Shown here one piece after another: positions 1-10,173 of a stretch of DNA of 64,000 nucleotides. Made by a program: the position numbers and the translations under genes. The DNA comes from Zhihengliuella sp. ISTPL4 (GTDB taxonomy: Bacteria; Actinomycetota; Actinomycetes; Actinomycetales; Microbacteriaceae). The stretch spans positions 930,001 to 994,000 of the forward strand of contig NZ_CP025422.1 of the NCBI RefSeq assembly GCF_002848265.1. Reading direction: 5' to 3'. The notes below the pieces were generated by a model. The model searched no databases. It was given only the letters and a program-made list of their open reading frames with translations, and was not told the DNA's origin. The number at the start of each line of letters is the position of its first letter. The first letter of the stretch is position 1.

Positions 1-1650
1 ATCTACGAGGGCCACGTGAAGGGACTGACCAAGCGACACCCCGACATCCCGCCCGCGCTGCACGGCACCTACGCGGGCCTCGCGCATCCGGCCATGATCG
101 CGTACCTCCGCACGCTCGGGGTGACGTCGGTGGAGCTGCTCCCCGTCCACGCCTTCGTCCCGGAGCCGCGGCTGCTGGAGCGGGGGCTGACGAACTACTG
201 GGGGTACAACACCCTGAACTTCTTCACGCCCCACGCCGCCTATGCGACGGAGGACGCCAGGAAGCGGGGCCCCGAGGCGATCATCGCCGAGTTCAAGGGC
301 ATGGTGCGTCTGCTGCACGAGGCCGGCCTCGAGGTGATCCTCGACGTCGTGTACAACCACACGTCCGAGGAGGGCATCGGCGGGCCGCGCTCCAGTCTCC
401 GCGGTATCGATAACGCGCGGTACTACCGACAGGACGACGCGGGCGTCTACATCGACACCACGGGATGCGGCAACACGCTCAACACGGCCACCGATGCGGG
501 CGCCCGACTGGTCCTGGACTCTCTCCGGTACTGGGCTGAGGAGATGCAGATCGACGGCTTCCGCTTCGACCTGGCGACGGCGATCGCGCGCGACGGCGCT
601 CACGCCTACACCCCGGATCATCCGCTTCTGCGGGCGATCGCCGCCGACCCCGTCCTCGCGGAGACCAAGCTCATCGCGGAACCCTGGGACGTCGGACTGG
701 GCGGCTGGCAGACGGGCAACTTCCCTGCGGGGTGGCACGAGTGGAACGACCGGTACCGCGACCGGGTGCGCAACTTCTGGCTGAGCGACATCGACTACGC
801 GCGACGGGCCTCGGCGCCGGTCGGCATCGGCGGCTTCGCCACCCGGCTCGCCGGATCGTCCAACACCTTCAGCGAGGACCGCGGACCCCTCGCCAGCATC
901 AACTTCGTCACGGCGCACGACGGCTTCACCCTGCACGACCTCGTGTCGTACGACGTCAAGCACAACGAGGCCAACGGCGAGCACAACCGCGACGGCGCCG
1001 ACCTCAACCGCTCGTTCAACCACGGCGTCGAGGGACCGACCGACGATCCCGCGATCCTCACCGCCCGGCGCAAGGCCATGCGCAACCTGCTCGGCACCCT
1101 CCTCCTCTCGGCCGGCATCCCGATGCTCACTGCCGGAGACGAGGTGGGGCGGTCCCAGCGCGGCAACAACAACGCCTACGCGCAGGACTCACCGCTGTCC
1201 TGGCTGTCCTGGGAGTTGCAGCCCTGGCAGGACGACCTCCGGGCCCACGTCGCGCGCCTCGCCCGGTTGCGCGAGGAGAACCCGGCGCTGCGGCCGAGTC
1301 GGTATGCGCGCCTCGGGGAGCACATCCCGAACGCCTCGGTCATGGACTGGTACGACCAGGACGGCGCGACCATGGAACCGGGCCAGTGGACCGACCCGGG
1401 CAATCGCACTCTGCAGTACGTCGCCGCCTCCACACCGGACAAGGAACCCGCCAACCGCATCCTCCTGATCGTGCATGGCACGGAGGCGCCGATCGACGTG
1501 CGACTCCCGGAGGAGATCGAGGGCGCCAGCCGATTCGTCTCCCTCTGGTCGAGCGCCGACGAGCGCCCGTCGGAGGCCGAGGAGACGTACGCTCCGGGTG
1601 ACGTGCTGCCGATCCCCGGCACGTCCATGCGCCTCTTCCGGGTGGAGTGA
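1..1650 (+). CDS. glgX: Glycogen debranching enzyme GlgX (5' end outside window)
   Basis: Hydrolyses alpha-1,6 branches of phosphorylase-trimmed glycogen in the cytoplasm. The frame is open from base 1; 549 residues are visible, so the N-terminal CBM48 domain and the start lie upstream. GH13 motifs are intact: DVVYNHT (region I), GFRFDLA with the nucleophile Asp at visible residue 190, LIAEPWDVG with the acid Glu, and FVTAHDG with the third Asp. The C-terminal beta domain ends in RLFRVE. It precedes glgE and glgB on the same strand, but the 64-bp gap to glgE holds a separate promoter candidate. A TreX-type isoamylase is the only realistic alternative; gene order and motifs favour GlgX. Confidence 0.93.
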   Translation: MYEGHVKGLTKRHPDIPPALHGTYAGLAHPAMIAYLRTLGVTSVELLPVHAFVPEPRLLERGLTNYWGYNTLNFFTPHAAYATEDARKRGPEAIIAEFKGMVRLLHEAGLEVILDVVYNHTSEEGIGGPRSSLRGIDNARYYRQDDAGVYIDTTGCGNTLNTATDAGARLVLDSLRYWAEEMQIDGFRFDLATAIARDGAHAYTPDHPLLRAIAADPVLAETKLIAEPWDVGLGGWQTGNFPAGWHEWNDRYRDRVRNFWLSDIDYARRASAPVGIGGFATRLAGSSNTFSEDRGPLASINFVTAHDGFTLHDLVSYDVKHNEANGEHNRDGADLNRSFNHGVEGPTDDPAILTARRKAMRNLLGTLLLSAGIPMLTAGDEVGRSQRGNNNAYAQDSPLSWLSWELQPWQDDLRAHVARLARLREENPALRPSRYARLGEHIPNASVMDWYDQDGATMEPGQWTDPGNRTLQYVAASTPDKEPANRILLIVHGTEAPIDVRLPEEIEGASRFVSLWSSADERPSEAEETYAPGDVLPIPGTSMRLFRVE

Positions 1651-1670
1651 TAGCACGGTTCGGCGCCGGG

Positions 1671-1716
1671 GTCGAGCGGTAGGTTCCGACAGGGCCGAGC
1701 GGTAGATTCGGCATGT
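1671..1716 (+). promoter_or_regulatory. glgE promoter with a duplicated -10 region
   Basis: Two imperfect 23-bp units (1671-1693 and 1694-1716) share GAGCGGTAG. Each carries a TANNNT -10 box: TAGGTT at 1680-1685 and TAGATT at 1703-1708. The second lies six bases before the GTG at 1715, the geometry of a leaderless transcript. No Shine-Dalgarno sequence precedes that GTG. No convincing -35 is seen. Confidence 0.55.
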
Positions 1717-3784
1717 GACTGCTCGTGCTGGAACCCGACCCTCGGCTCTGCGGAGCCCCGTTCAGATCCCGACGCGCGCCGCCGAGGCGGACGTCTCCGG
1801 AGCGTTGCGGACGACGCGGATCCCGCTGCTCGACGGGACGCCGGCGGTCCCCGGCGGCTTCCCCGCCAAAGCCTTCGCGGGAGAGGTGGTCCCCTTCCGC
1901 ATCGTGGCGTTCCGAGAGGGACACGACCTCATCGGCGTGCACGTGCGGTTGACTTCTCCGCACGGTGAGGCGAGCCTCCACCGGCTCACCGCGCTCGCCG
2001 ACGGCACCGACCGCTGGGAGGCGCAGATCGCTCTCGACGAAGAGGGGACCTGGCGCTACCGCTTCGAGGCCTTCTCCGACGACTTCGCCACCTGGGCGCA
2101 CGCCGCAGAGGTGAAGGTCGCGGCCGGAATCGACATCCCCGTGATGGCGGCGCTGGGAGCGGAGCTCCTGCGCAGAGCCGTGGCGGAGAAGGACCGCCCC
2201 GCGGCGCAGCGCACGCGCCTTCGCGCCTACGCCGACGCGCTGCGTGCCGGCGACGCGGAGACGACCGCGGCTCTGGCCGTCGACCCGGAGCTCGCCGCGA
2301 TCTTCCAGGATCGTCCCGTCACGACCCTGCGCTCCGCCTCCCCCGAACAGATCCTCCGCGTCGAGCGGACGCGCGCGGGCGTCGGCGCCTGGTACGAGTT
2401 CTTCCCCCGCTCCGAGGGCGCCCGGCGGCTGAAGGACGGCACGGTCCGCAGCGGAACGTTCCGGACGGCGGCGAAGCGACTGCCCGACGTCGCGCGCATG
2501 GGCTTCGACGTGATCTACCTCGTCCCGATCCACCCCATCGGCAGCACCAACCGCAAGGGGCGGAACAACACCCTCGTGGCCGAGAGCGGCGACCCGGGGT
2601 CGCCCTACGCGATCGGGGCCGCGGAGGGCGGGCACGATGCGATCCACCCTGACCTCGGCACTCCGCAGGACTTCCGAGCCTTCGTGCGGGCAGCGCGGAA
2701 GGAAGGACTGGAGGTCGCCCTCGACCTCGCGCTGCAGGCCTCTCCCGACCACCCCTGGGTCCGCGACCACCCGGAGTGGTTCACCACCCTCCCCGACGGG
2801 ACGATCGCGTACGCCGAGAACCCTCCGAAGAAGTACCAGGACATCTACCCGCTGAACTTCGACAACGACCCGGAGGGGATCGCCGCCGAGATGCTGCGGA
2901 TCGTCCGGCACTGGGTGGCGGAGGGTGTACGGATCTTCCGCGTGGACAACCCGCACACCAAGCCGCTCCAGTTCTGGGAATGGCTGATCGCGACGGTGAA
3001 CGAGACGCATCCCGACGTGATCTTCCTCGCCGAGGCGTTCACCCGGCCGGCGGTGATGCGGGCGCTCGCCGCGGTGGGCTTCCAGCAGAGCTACAGCTAC
3101 TTCACCTGGCGCAACACCAAGGCCGAGCTCGAGGAGTTCCTCACGTCGATCTCCCACGAGACCGCCGACTACATGCGTCCGAACCTCTTCGTCAACACGC
3201 ACGACATCCTCACCGAGTACCTTCAGTTCGGTGGACGAGCGGCCTACCGGATCCGTGCCTGCATCGCCGCGACGGCGGGCCCCGTCTACGGCGTGTACGC
3301 CGGCTACGAGCTCATCGAGAACGTGGCGCGGCCGGGCTCGGAGGAGAACATCGACAACGAGAAGTACGAGTACAAGTTCCGGGACTGGGCGGGGGCCGAG
3401 GAACGCGGCGAGTCCCTCGCTCCGCTGCTGCGACGACTGAACGAGATCCGGCGCGCCCACCCCGCGCTCCGCCAGCTCCGCAACCTCGACCTCCACTGGA
3501 GCGACGACGACGCGATCCTCGTCTACAGCAAGCATCTGGACGCGGCGTTCACCGACACCGGTGCCCCGGACACTCTGATCATCGTCGCCAACGTCGATCC
3601 GCACTCCGTGCGCGAGACCACCGTCCACCTCGACACCACCCGCTGGGGCGTGCCTCTGGGCGAGAGTTTCGAGGTGGAAGACCTCCTGACCGGGAGCGTC
3701 TGGACCTGGACCGACCACAACTACGTGCGGCTCGACGCCTTCGCCGAGCCCGTCCACATCCTGAAGGTGAGGGAGCGCGCATGA
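1715..3784 (+). CDS. glgE: Alpha-1,4-glucan:maltose-1-phosphate maltosyltransferase GlgE
   Basis: Extends alpha-glucans with maltosyl units from maltose-1-phosphate (trehalose/TreS/Pep2 route) in the cytoplasm. The 689-residue protein has the N-terminal GlgE domain (about 30-200) followed by a GH13_3 barrel. RVDNPHTKP holds the nucleophile Asp411, FLAEAFTRP the acid Glu440, and NTHDILTEY the third Asp. [14 protein letters not shown] is typical of GlgE and separates it from ordinary amylases. The GTG start is chosen because a TAGATT box lies six bases upstream; the first ~30 residues are not conserved in the family, so a later start is possible. The 3' end overlaps glgB by ATGA, implying translational coupling. 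Confidence 0.93.
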   Translation: MTARAGTRPSALRSPVQIPTRAAEADVSGALRTTRIPLLDGTPAVPGGFPAKAFAGEVVPFRIVAFREGHDLIGVHVRLTSPHGEASLHRLTALADGTDRWEAQIALDEEGTWRYRFEAFSDDFATWAHAAEVKVAAGIDIPVMAALGAELLRRAVAEKDRPAAQRTRLRAYADALRAGDAETTAALAVDPELAAIFQDRPVTTLRSASPEQILRVERTRAGVGAWYEFFPRSEGARRLKDGTVRSGTFRTAAKRLPDVARMGFDVIYLVPIHPIGSTNRKGRNNTLVAESGDPGSPYAIGAAEGGHDAIHPDLGTPQDFRAFVRAARKEGLEVALDLALQASPDHPWVRDHPEWFTTLPDGTIAYAENPPKKYQDIYPLNFDNDPEGIAAEMLRIVRHWVAEGVRIFRVDNPHTKPLQFWEWLIATVNETHPDVIFLAEAFTRPAVMRALAAVGFQQSYSYFTWRNTKAELEEFLTSISHETADYMRPNLFVNTHDILTEYLQFGGRAAYRIRACIAATAGPVYGVYAGYELIENVARPGSEENIDNEKYEYKFRDWAGAEERGESLAPLLRRLNEIRRAHPALRQLRNLDLHWSDDDAILVYSKHLDAAFTDTGAPDTLIIVANVDPHSVRETTVHLDTTRWGVPLGESFEVEDLLTGSVWTWTDHNYVRLDAFAEPVHILKVRERA

Positions 3785-5982
3785 GCCGCATCGACGACAC
3801 GGCCACCGCCGACTGGGAGGCCATCGCGGCCGGCCAGCACCACGACCCGCATGCGCTGCTCGGAGCGCACCCCGGGAAGGATGCGGCCGACCGCACCGTC
3901 ACCACGATCCGCGCCCGCCGCCCCCTCGCCGAGACCGTCGAGGCCGTGTTCGGCGACGGCAGCCGGCTCACCCTGACCCACGTCGCGCACGGCGTGTGGG
4001 AGGGCACCCATCCGGGACCCGCCGTCCCCTACCGCCTCGCGACTCGGTACCGCGGCGAATCGGAGACCATCACCGGCGACCCGTACCGGCACGCGCCGAC
4101 TCTGGGCGAGCTCGACCTCCACCTGATCGCCGAAGGGCGCCACGAGCGGCTCTGGGAGGCGCTCGGCGCGCACCCGCGCGTGCACGGCGACGAGGAGGGG
4201 GTGTCGTTCGCGGTCTGGGCGCCCGATGCGACAGCCGTCCGGGTCGTAGGGGATCACAACGGCTGGAACGGCGAGAGCCACGCCATGCGCTCCCTCGGCG
4301 CCAGCGGCATCTGGGAGCTCTTCGTCCCCGGACTCCCCGTCGGCACCCGATACAAGTTCCAGATCCGGACGCGGAGCGGCAACTGGATCCTCAAGGCCGA
4401 TCCGATGGCGTTGGCGGCGCAGGTGCCGCCGGAGACCGCCTCGGTCGTCACGGCGTCGTCGTACGTCTGGCAGGACGGCGCGTGGATGACCCGCCGCGCC
4501 GCCACCCACGCGGTCGCCCAGCCGCTGTCGGTGTACGAGGTGCACGTCGGCTCCTGGCGCGGGGGCCTGGGCTATCGCGAGCTCGCCGATCCGCTCATCG
4601 CGCACGTGCAGGAGACCGGCTTCACCCACGTCGAGTTCATGCCGCTCGCCGAGCATCCGTTCGGCGGCTCGTGGGGGTATCAGGTCAGCGGTTACTACGC
4701 GCCGACGAGCCGCTACGGCTCCCCCGACGACCTGCGGTACCTCATCGACCGTCTGCACCAGGCCGGGATCGGGGTCATCATGGACTGGGTGCCCGGCCAC
4801 TTCCCCAAGGATGACTTCGCGCTGGCGCGTTTCGACGGTCAGCCCCTGTACGAGCACCCCGACCCCCGCCGCGGCGAGCATCAGGACTGGGGCACCCTGA
4901 TCTTCGACTACGGACGACCCGAGGTCCGCGGCTTCCTCGTCGCCAACGCCCTCTATTGGCTCGAGGAGTTCCACGTCGACGGTCTGCGGGTGGACGCCGT
5001 GGCCTCGATGCTCTACCTCGACTATTCGCGCCGCGAAGGCGAGTGGGAGCCCAACATCCACGGCGGGAGGGAGAATCTGGAGGCGATCCGCTTCCTGCAG
5101 GAGGTGAATGCCACGGCCTACCGGCTGCACCCCGGCATCCTGATGATCGCCGAGGAGTCCACGAGCTTCCCCGGTGTCACCGCGCCGACGGATCACGCGG
5201 GCCTCGGCTTCGGTTTCAAGTGGAACATGGGCTGGATGAACGACTCGCTCCAGTACATCGGGCGGGACCCGATGTATCGCGCCCATCATGAGGGTGAGAT
5301 GACGTTCTCCTTCGTCTACGCGTTCGGCGAGAACTACGTCCTGCCCATCAGTCACGACGAGGTCGTGCACGGCAAGGGCAGCCTGCTGTCGAAGATGCCG
5401 GGCGACCACTGGCACAAGCTCGCGAACGCCCGCGCCTACCTCGCCTACATGTGGGGACATCCCGGCAAGAAGCTGCTGTTCATGGGGCAGGAATTCGGGC
5501 AGCTCGCGGAGTGGTCGGAGGGGCGCGAGCTGGACTGGTGGCTCCGCGACCAACCCTCCCACGCACAGCTGCAGGACTTCGTCGCGGCGATGAACGGGGT
5601 GTACCGGTCGCAGGCCCCGCTCTGGGAGCGTGACAGCGACGGCTCCGGGTTCACGCGCCTCGGTGCACCGAGCTGGGACCCGTCGGTCATCGCCTTCGAA
5701 CGACGGGACGCACACGGCGGGCGCCTCGTCGTCGTCAGCAACTTCGCCGGGGTCGAGCGCACCGGATACCGTCTCGGATTGCCGCGGGAGGGCGTATGGC
5801 AGGAGATCCTGAACTCGGATGCCGACGCCTACGGCGGACGGGGGTCCGGCAACCTCGGAATGGTGGTCGCCGAGCCCGCAGACGCGGGCTCCCCCACCGC
5901 CTCCATCACGCTTCCCGCACTTTCGACGCTCTGGCTCCGGCACCAGCCCGAGCCGCACGTGCCCACAGTGAACAACGGCTGA
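3781..5982 (+). CDS. glgB: 1,4-alpha-glucan branching enzyme GlgB
   Basis: Forms alpha-1,6 branches in glycogen. The 733-residue protein has an N-terminal carbohydrate-binding region, a CBM48 (around DHNGWNG), a GH13_9 barrel and a C-terminal beta domain. The catalytic set falls at Asp405 (GLRVDAVAS), Glu458 (IAEESTS) and Asp526 (ISHDEVVHG), the same numbering as E. coli GlgB. The start ATG overlaps the glgE stop. Together with glgE it forms the two-enzyme polymer-building step; treS and pep2 are not in this window. A strong hairpin follows the stop. Confidence 0.96.
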   Translation: MSRIDDTATADWEAIAAGQHHDPHALLGAHPGKDAADRTVTTIRARRPLAETVEAVFGDGSRLTLTHVAHGVWEGTHPGPAVPYRLATRYRGESETITGDPYRHAPTLGELDLHLIAEGRHERLWEALGAHPRVHGDEEGVSFAVWAPDATAVRVVGDHNGWNGESHAMRSLGASGIWELFVPGLPVGTRYKFQIRTRSGNWILKADPMALAAQVPPETASVVTASSYVWQDGAWMTRRAATHAVAQPLSVYEVHVGSWRGGLGYRELADPLIAHVQETGFTHVEFMPLAEHPFGGSWGYQVSGYYAPTSRYGSPDDLRYLIDRLHQAGIGVIMDWVPGHFPKDDFALARFDGQPLYEHPDPRRGEHQDWGTLIFDYGRPEVRGFLVANALYWLEEFHVDGLRVDAVASMLYLDYSRREGEWEPNIHGGRENLEAIRFLQEVNATAYRLHPGILMIAEESTSFPGVTAPTDHAGLGFGFKWNMGWMNDSLQYIGRDPMYRAHHEGEMTFSFVYAFGENYVLPISHDEVVHGKGSLLSKMPGDHWHKLANARAYLAYMWGHPGKKLLFMGQEFGQLAEWSEGRELDWWLRDQPSHAQLQDFVAAMNGVYRSQAPLWERDSDGSGFTRLGAPSWDPSVIAFERRDAHGGRLVVVSNFAGVERTGYRLGLPREGVWQEILNSDADAYGGRGSGNLGMVVAEPADAGSPTASITLPALSTLWLRHQPEPHVPTVNNG

Positions 5983-5997
5983 CGAGCTGTGGGAGCC

Positions 5998-6034
5998 GAT
6001 CGAACGGCGCGGGGTGGTCCCGCGCCGTTCGATC
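5998..6034. terminator. Bidirectional terminator between glgB and the thioredoxin-TPR gene
   Basis: A perfect 16-bp stem (arms 5998-6013 and 6019-6034) with loop GTGGT lies between two convergent genes. The right arm overlaps the stop codon of the minus-strand gene, so the hairpin can serve both directions. Confidence 0.75.
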
Positions 6035-6971
6035 AGAAGAGCAGCGAGGAGAGCCGGTTGCGTGCCGCGATCACCCGGGGGTCGCTGGCACCGATGAGCC
6101 CGAAGAGCTCGACGAGGCGCTCGCGGACGGGAGCGCGCTGGTCGGACGGCAACTGTGCGAACAGGTCGAGCAGACGCCCGAAGGCATCGTCGACGTGCCC
6201 GCCGGCGAGGTCCAGGTCTGCCACGTCGAACTGCGCCTGCACGTCGAGCGGGGCGTCCGCAGCCGCAGCGCGCGCCGCCTGGAGGTCGAGACCCTGCACG
6301 CGGTCCAACAGACGCACCTGGCCCAGACCCGCGATGGCGTCCTCGTCGCGCGGGTTCTGCGCGAGCGCCTTCTCGTAGGCCGTGATCGCGGCACGGTAGT
6401 CTCCGCGCTCGATCGCGGCGAAAGCCTCCGCATGCAGCGGCGGCAGCTCGGGCTCGACGGGAGCGGTGGACTCCTGCGTCTCGGCATCGCCGATCGGCAG
6501 CGTCCCGGAGACGCCGTTCTGCGCGGCCACCTGAAGCAACTGCGCGAAGACCTCACGGACCTGCTGCTCGGGCACGGCGCCGGTGAACATCGGCACCGGC
6601 TGGCCCGCGATGAGCGCGACGACCATGGGGATCGACTGTGCGCGGAAGCTCTGCGCGAGCTGCGGGTTCGCGTCGACGTCCACCTTGGCCAGGAGCACAC
6701 GGCCACCGAGCTCACGCGTGACCTTCTCGATGATCGGGCTCAGCTGCTTGCACGGCCCGCACCACTCGGCCCACAGGTCGACGACCACCGGCACCGTGCG
6801 GGACAGCTCCAGCACCTGGCCGAAGTTCTCATCGGTGGCGTCGATGACGACGTCCGCGACCGGTGCGCCGGCGGGGGCCGCCGATGCTCCGCCCGCGGGC
6901 GCGGACGGGCGGTTGCGCAGGCTGGACAGGTCGACGGCGCCGCGCAGCGCGGCGGGAGAGATCTCACTCAC
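6033..6971 (-). CDS. Thioredoxin-TPR co-chaperone (CnoX/YbbN family)
   Basis: A cytoplasmic protein that in E. coli protects clients from oxidation and hands them to chaperones. The 312 residues comprise an Ala/Pro-rich start, a thioredoxin fold (about 40-150) with an intact WCGPC active site, then a helical C-terminal half with TPR-like repeats. E. coli CnoX lacks the CxxC pair, so the intact motif suggests redox activity here. The GTG start overlaps the upstream stop by GTGA, so translation is coupled to the preceding membrane protein gene. Confidence 0.85.
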   Translation of the reverse strand: MSEISPAALRGAVDLSSLRNRPSAPAGGASAAPAGAPVADVVIDATDENFGQVLELSRTVPVVVDLWAEWCGPCKQLSPIIEKVTRELGGRVLLAKVDVDANPQLAQSFRAQSIPMVVALIAGQPVPMFTGAVPEQQVREVFAQLLQVAAQNGVSGTLPIGDAETQESTAPVEPELPPLHAEAFAAIERGDYRAAITAYEKALAQNPRDEDAIAGLGQVRLLDRVQGLDLQAARAAAADAPLDVQAQFDVADLDLAGGHVDDAFGRLLDLFAQLPSDQRAPVRERLVELFGLIGASDPRVIAARNRLSSLLF

Positions 6972-8914
6972 TTGATCACCTTCACGGAGACGAGATCCTG
7001 ACGCGAAGCCAGGAGGCGGATCGGCTCGCTCGACCCCTGGGACGGGACGGCGAAGAACAGCTGGAATTCGTAGGTCGTCTCGGCGCCCTTCGCCGACTCG
7101 TTGACCCCGGTGAGGGCCTTGGCCTCCTCGTTGTCGCCGAAGCGGATGACGACATCGCCGGACGTGGGGGTGATCGTCTCGACGTCGAGCACCGAGACGG
7201 CGACGATGGCGCCGCTGTCCAGAGTCGTCATCGAGACCGGATCCTCATCGGTCGGCTTCATGTCGAACGCCGCCGTCGACGTCTCTGCGGCTCCCGCGTC
7301 CGCCAACCCCTGAACGAGGTTCTGGCGGCTGTCCGTGATCGACTTCGCCAGATTGAGCGACAGGTCGTCGAACATCCCGTAGGAAGCACTCTTCTCGCCG
7401 TTGTCGACGACATCGGCGAACGCCGCGGCGACCTCGTTCGGTGGCACCGACAAGAATGCGGAATCCGCGGGCACCAGGGAGGTGCCCAACCAGCTCGCAG
7501 CGACCTCCGGGAACGCGGCGTCAGCGGACATCTCTGCCATGTTGGCGACCTTGTAGTTCGACCAGGGGTCCGCCTGCGTCATCGTGAGCACGACCGGCGG
7601 GATCGTGTCGTCACCGTCGCTCTTGGAGAGCATGAGGACGGTGCGCGGCCAGCGGTCCGTCGCCTCCGGCAGGACGACCTCGACGTCGTCCGTCGGGATC
7701 TCGGCCGGCGCGGGCCGATCCGGCAGCTTCTCGCGCAGCGCATAGTCGGTGGTGCGGGTCGTGAGCGGGGCACCGTCGAGGCGTGTCGCCGCGAGGTCGA
7801 GGTCACGCGCCTCGTCGGCCTGCACGAGCGTCTCGGACACCTGTCGGAGAATCCGCTCCGCCTGCGTCTCGGTGACGGCCGGCGGCTTCTGGTTGTCAGG
7901 GGCGATCGCCGTCGGCGTCGGCGAAGGAGACGCCGATGCGTCACCGAACTCCGGCCAGGAATCCGCCGTGCATCCTGAAGCCAGCAGCGCGGTCAGGCCG
8001 AGGGCGGGCAAGGCGAGGACGCGCCGACGGCGTCCCGGGCGCTCGGCGCGCATCGTCGCCTTGCCGTCCTCCGTCTTCTCATCGACGATCTCGGCGTCCT
8101 CCACATCGTCCTTCCGCTCCGGTGCCGGCGACGCCGCACCGTCCGATGCCTCGAGTGCCTCCCGCTCGGACGCGGGAAGGGCTGCCACATCGATCGGCTG
8201 CGTGGTGGGCAGCGGACCGGGGCCCTTCCGGCGCGGACCACGGCCGCGGCGCTGGTGACGGATCGCCAGCACGTAGAGGACCAGTCCGATCAGCAGAACC
8301 AAGCCACCGGCGACCATGAGCGGGCCGGCGAGCGGCGTCCTCGTGTCGAGCGGCCAGGAGACGACGATGTCGTCCGGCGCATCTTTCGTGCCGTCGTAGG
8401 CGATCAGCACGCTCGTCCCCTCCGGGAGCTGCATGTTGTCGGTGGAAAGGAAGTTCTCTTCGCTGAACGAGTCGAGCCAGAGATCGGAACCGACCGGATT
8501 GCGCCCCGGAGACTCCTCGGCTTCGTCATCGGGAGCCGGGGTCGCGGTCGACTCTTCGGGTGCCGGCGTCTCTGTCGTGTCCTCGACCGGCGGGGCCTGG
8601 ACGTGTTCGACGAGCAGTTCGTCCTCTTCCCCTACGGTCACGTGGTTGTACTCGGAGTCGGAGAGCCAAGCCTCCATATCCGCGGTGCGGCCGTAGCTGG
8701 CGAAGATCTCGCCGTCCCCGCGGATCAGCAGCTTCTGCGCACCGGGGTTGATCCGGAGCACGTCGCCGTCCATGAGCACGAACGGGGCGGGCTCCTCGAT
8801 GTCGACGCGGGCCTCCTCGGACGAAGGGCCGACGAAGATGGTGCGTTGAGCGATCCCCGCACCGATCAGCACGGCAGCCAACACGAAGGCCACCACGGCC
8901 CATACGAAACGCAC
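6968..8914 (-). CDS. Membrane-anchored protein with a C-terminal lipoprotein-like half, function unknown
   Basis: No function recognised. The 648 residues show an N-terminal membrane helix (about 2-24), a probably extracytoplasmic beta-rich domain with an acidic Thr/Pro linker, a second helix near residues 210-230 followed by RRGRGPRRK, a charged cytoplasmic linker, then at residue 288 a Met that starts a complete lipoprotein signal (RRRR, hydrophobic core, LASGC with Cys315) and a ~330-residue extracytoplasmic domain. The GTG at 8914 is preferred over the GTG at 8929 because AGGAG lies seven bases upstream. An internal ATG at 8053 could give a separate 361-aa lipoprotein. Confidence 0.7.
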   Translation of the reverse strand: MRFVWAVVAFVLAAVLIGAGIAQRTIFVGPSSEEARVDIEEPAPFVLMDGDVLRINPGAQKLLIRGDGEIFASYGRTADMEAWLSDSEYNHVTVGEEDELLVEHVQAPPVEDTTETPAPEESTATPAPDDEAEESPGRNPVGSDLWLDSFSEENFLSTDNMQLPEGTSVLIAYDGTKDAPDDIVVSWPLDTRTPLAGPLMVAGGLVLLIGLVLYVLAIRHQRRGRGPRRKGPGPLPTTQPIDVAALPASEREALEASDGAASPAPERKDDVEDAEIVDEKTEDGKATMRAERPGRRRRVLALPALGLTALLASGCTADSWPEFGDASASPSPTPTAIAPDNQKPPAVTETQAERILRQVSETLVQADEARDLDLAATRLDGAPLTTRTTDYALREKLPDRPAPAEIPTDDVEVVLPEATDRWPRTVLMLSKSDGDDTIPPVVLTMTQADPWSNYKVANMAEMSADAAFPEVAASWLGTSLVPADSAFLSVPPNEVAAAFADVVDNGEKSASYGMFDDLSLNLAKSITDSRQNLVQGLADAGAAETSTAAFDMKPTDEDPVSMTTLDSGAIVAVSVLDVETITPTSGDVVIRFGDNEEAKALTGVNESAKGAETTYEFQLFFAVPSQGSSEPIRLLASRQDLVSVKVIK

Positions 8915-9061
8915 GAATAGTCTCCTCACGCGTCGCGGCTTCCCGCCCGCGACGCCACACTCGACATTTCAGACTAGCGAACCCACCTGTGTGTTGACCA
9001 CGAGGGGGCTTGCCTGGTCCCTCGTCCGGCACGTCGGCGGGGCATCGACGCTCGGCATGGG

Positions 9062-9067
9062 TAGCCT
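9062..9067 (+). promoter_or_regulatory. -10 box for the AI-2E family gene
   Basis: TAGCCT lies 26 bases before the ATG at 9094. It would give a leader of about 20 nt that contains AGGAG at 9084-9088. The -35 region is weak. Confidence 0.45.
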
Positions 9068-9093
9068 TGCTGCAGCCGTACCGAGGAGTCCGC

Positions 9094-10155
9094 ATGAAGA
9101 TCCACAGTCCCTTCCGCACCGCCCTCGTGGCGACACTCGGCGTGGGCCTCGGGATCGTCCTCATCAGCAGCGTGCAGACACTGTCGACAGTACTGCTCTA
9201 CATCGGCACCGCACTCTTCCTCAGCCTCGGCCTTGATCCGCTCGTCACGTTCCTCGAGCGTCGACGCCTCCCCCGCTGGCTGGCCGTCCTCGTGACGATC
9301 GTCGCCGTGCTTGCGGTTTTCGTCGGCATCGTCCTCATCGTGCTCCCCGTCCTGGTCGACCAGATCTCCCAGCTGATCGCGCAGATCACGGCGATCGTCC
9401 AGCGGGGAACAGCGATCGAGGACCTGCGCTCCTGGATCCAGGACACCTTTCCCAACCTCCTCGTCGACGACGTCTTCGCCTACGTCGAGGACTGGCTGAC
9501 GACCAACCTCGCCGAAATCGGTGGATCGATCGGCCAAGGAGTGCTGATCGCGAGCGGCGCGGTGCTCAGCGGCGTCTTCGGCGCGTTCATCGTCCTCATT
9601 CTGACGATCTACCTCACCGCCTCCACGCCGTCGCTCAAGCGCGCCGTGTACCAGCTCGTGCCGGCGTCCAAGCGCGATCGCTTCATCGACCTCTCCGAGC
9701 AGATCACCGACTCCGTCGGCTACTACGTCATGGGCCAGGTCAGCCAGGGCGTGATCAACGGCGTCCTCAGCGCCGTCTACCTGACCATCATCGACGCGCC
9801 CTTCCCCGCCGTCCTCGCGGTCGTCGCGTTCTTCTTCTCACTCATCCCGCTGGTGGGAACGCTGACAGGCTCGACGATCATCGTCCTCGTCTGTCTCATC
9901 CCGGGCCTCGGTTCGCCCGGTACGGCTCTCGCCGCCGCGATCTACTACCTCGTCTACATGCAGATCGAAGCGTATGTGATCTCCCCGCGCATCATGAGCC
10001 GCGCGGTCTCCGTGCCGGGCGCCGTCGTCGTGGTGGCCGCTCTCGCCGGAGGAAGCCTGCTCGGCCTGCTCGGGGCCCTCATCGCCATCCCCGTGGCCGC
10101 CAGCATCCTCATCCTCTACCGGCAGGTTCTCATCCCGCGCATGAACGAACGGTGA
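9094..10155 (+). CDS. AI-2E family transporter (UPF0118 permease)
   Basis: A polytopic inner-membrane protein of 353 residues with about eight helices: two near the N-terminus, one near residues 65-90, an amphipathic middle segment, and a C-terminal cluster from about residue 160. The family includes quorum-signal exporters and Na+/H+ antiporters, so the substrate cannot be named. The ATG at 9094 is chosen over upstream in-frame codons because AGGAG sits five bases before it. It is transcribed divergently from the membrane/lipoprotein gene and is a single-gene unit. Confidence 0.85.
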   Translation: MKIHSPFRTALVATLGVGLGIVLISSVQTLSTVLLYIGTALFLSLGLDPLVTFLERRRLPRWLAVLVTIVAVLAVFVGIVLIVLPVLVDQISQLIAQITAIVQRGTAIEDLRSWIQDTFPNLLVDDVFAYVEDWLTTNLAEIGGSIGQGVLIASGAVLSGVFGAFIVLILTIYLTASTPSLKRAVYQLVPASKRDRFIDLSEQITDSVGYYVMGQVSQGVINGVLSAVYLTIIDAPFPAVLAVVAFFFSLIPLVGTLTGSTIIVLVCLIPGLGSPGTALAAAIYYLVYMQIEAYVISPRIMSRAVSVPGAVVVVAALAGGSLLGLLGALIAIPVAASILILYRQVLIPRMNER

Positions 10156-10173
10156 GCGGAGCGGACCGTGGCG

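Noticed and set aside
1340..3757. An 805-codon minus-strand frame across glgX and glgE
   Set aside because: Shadow of two well-supported genes; Arg/Val/Gly-rich translation without any family motif.
3721..5958. A 745-codon open frame antisense to glgB
   Set aside because: High-GC DNA produces long open frames opposite real genes. It has no start signals or domain, and glgB on the other strand has all catalytic motifs.
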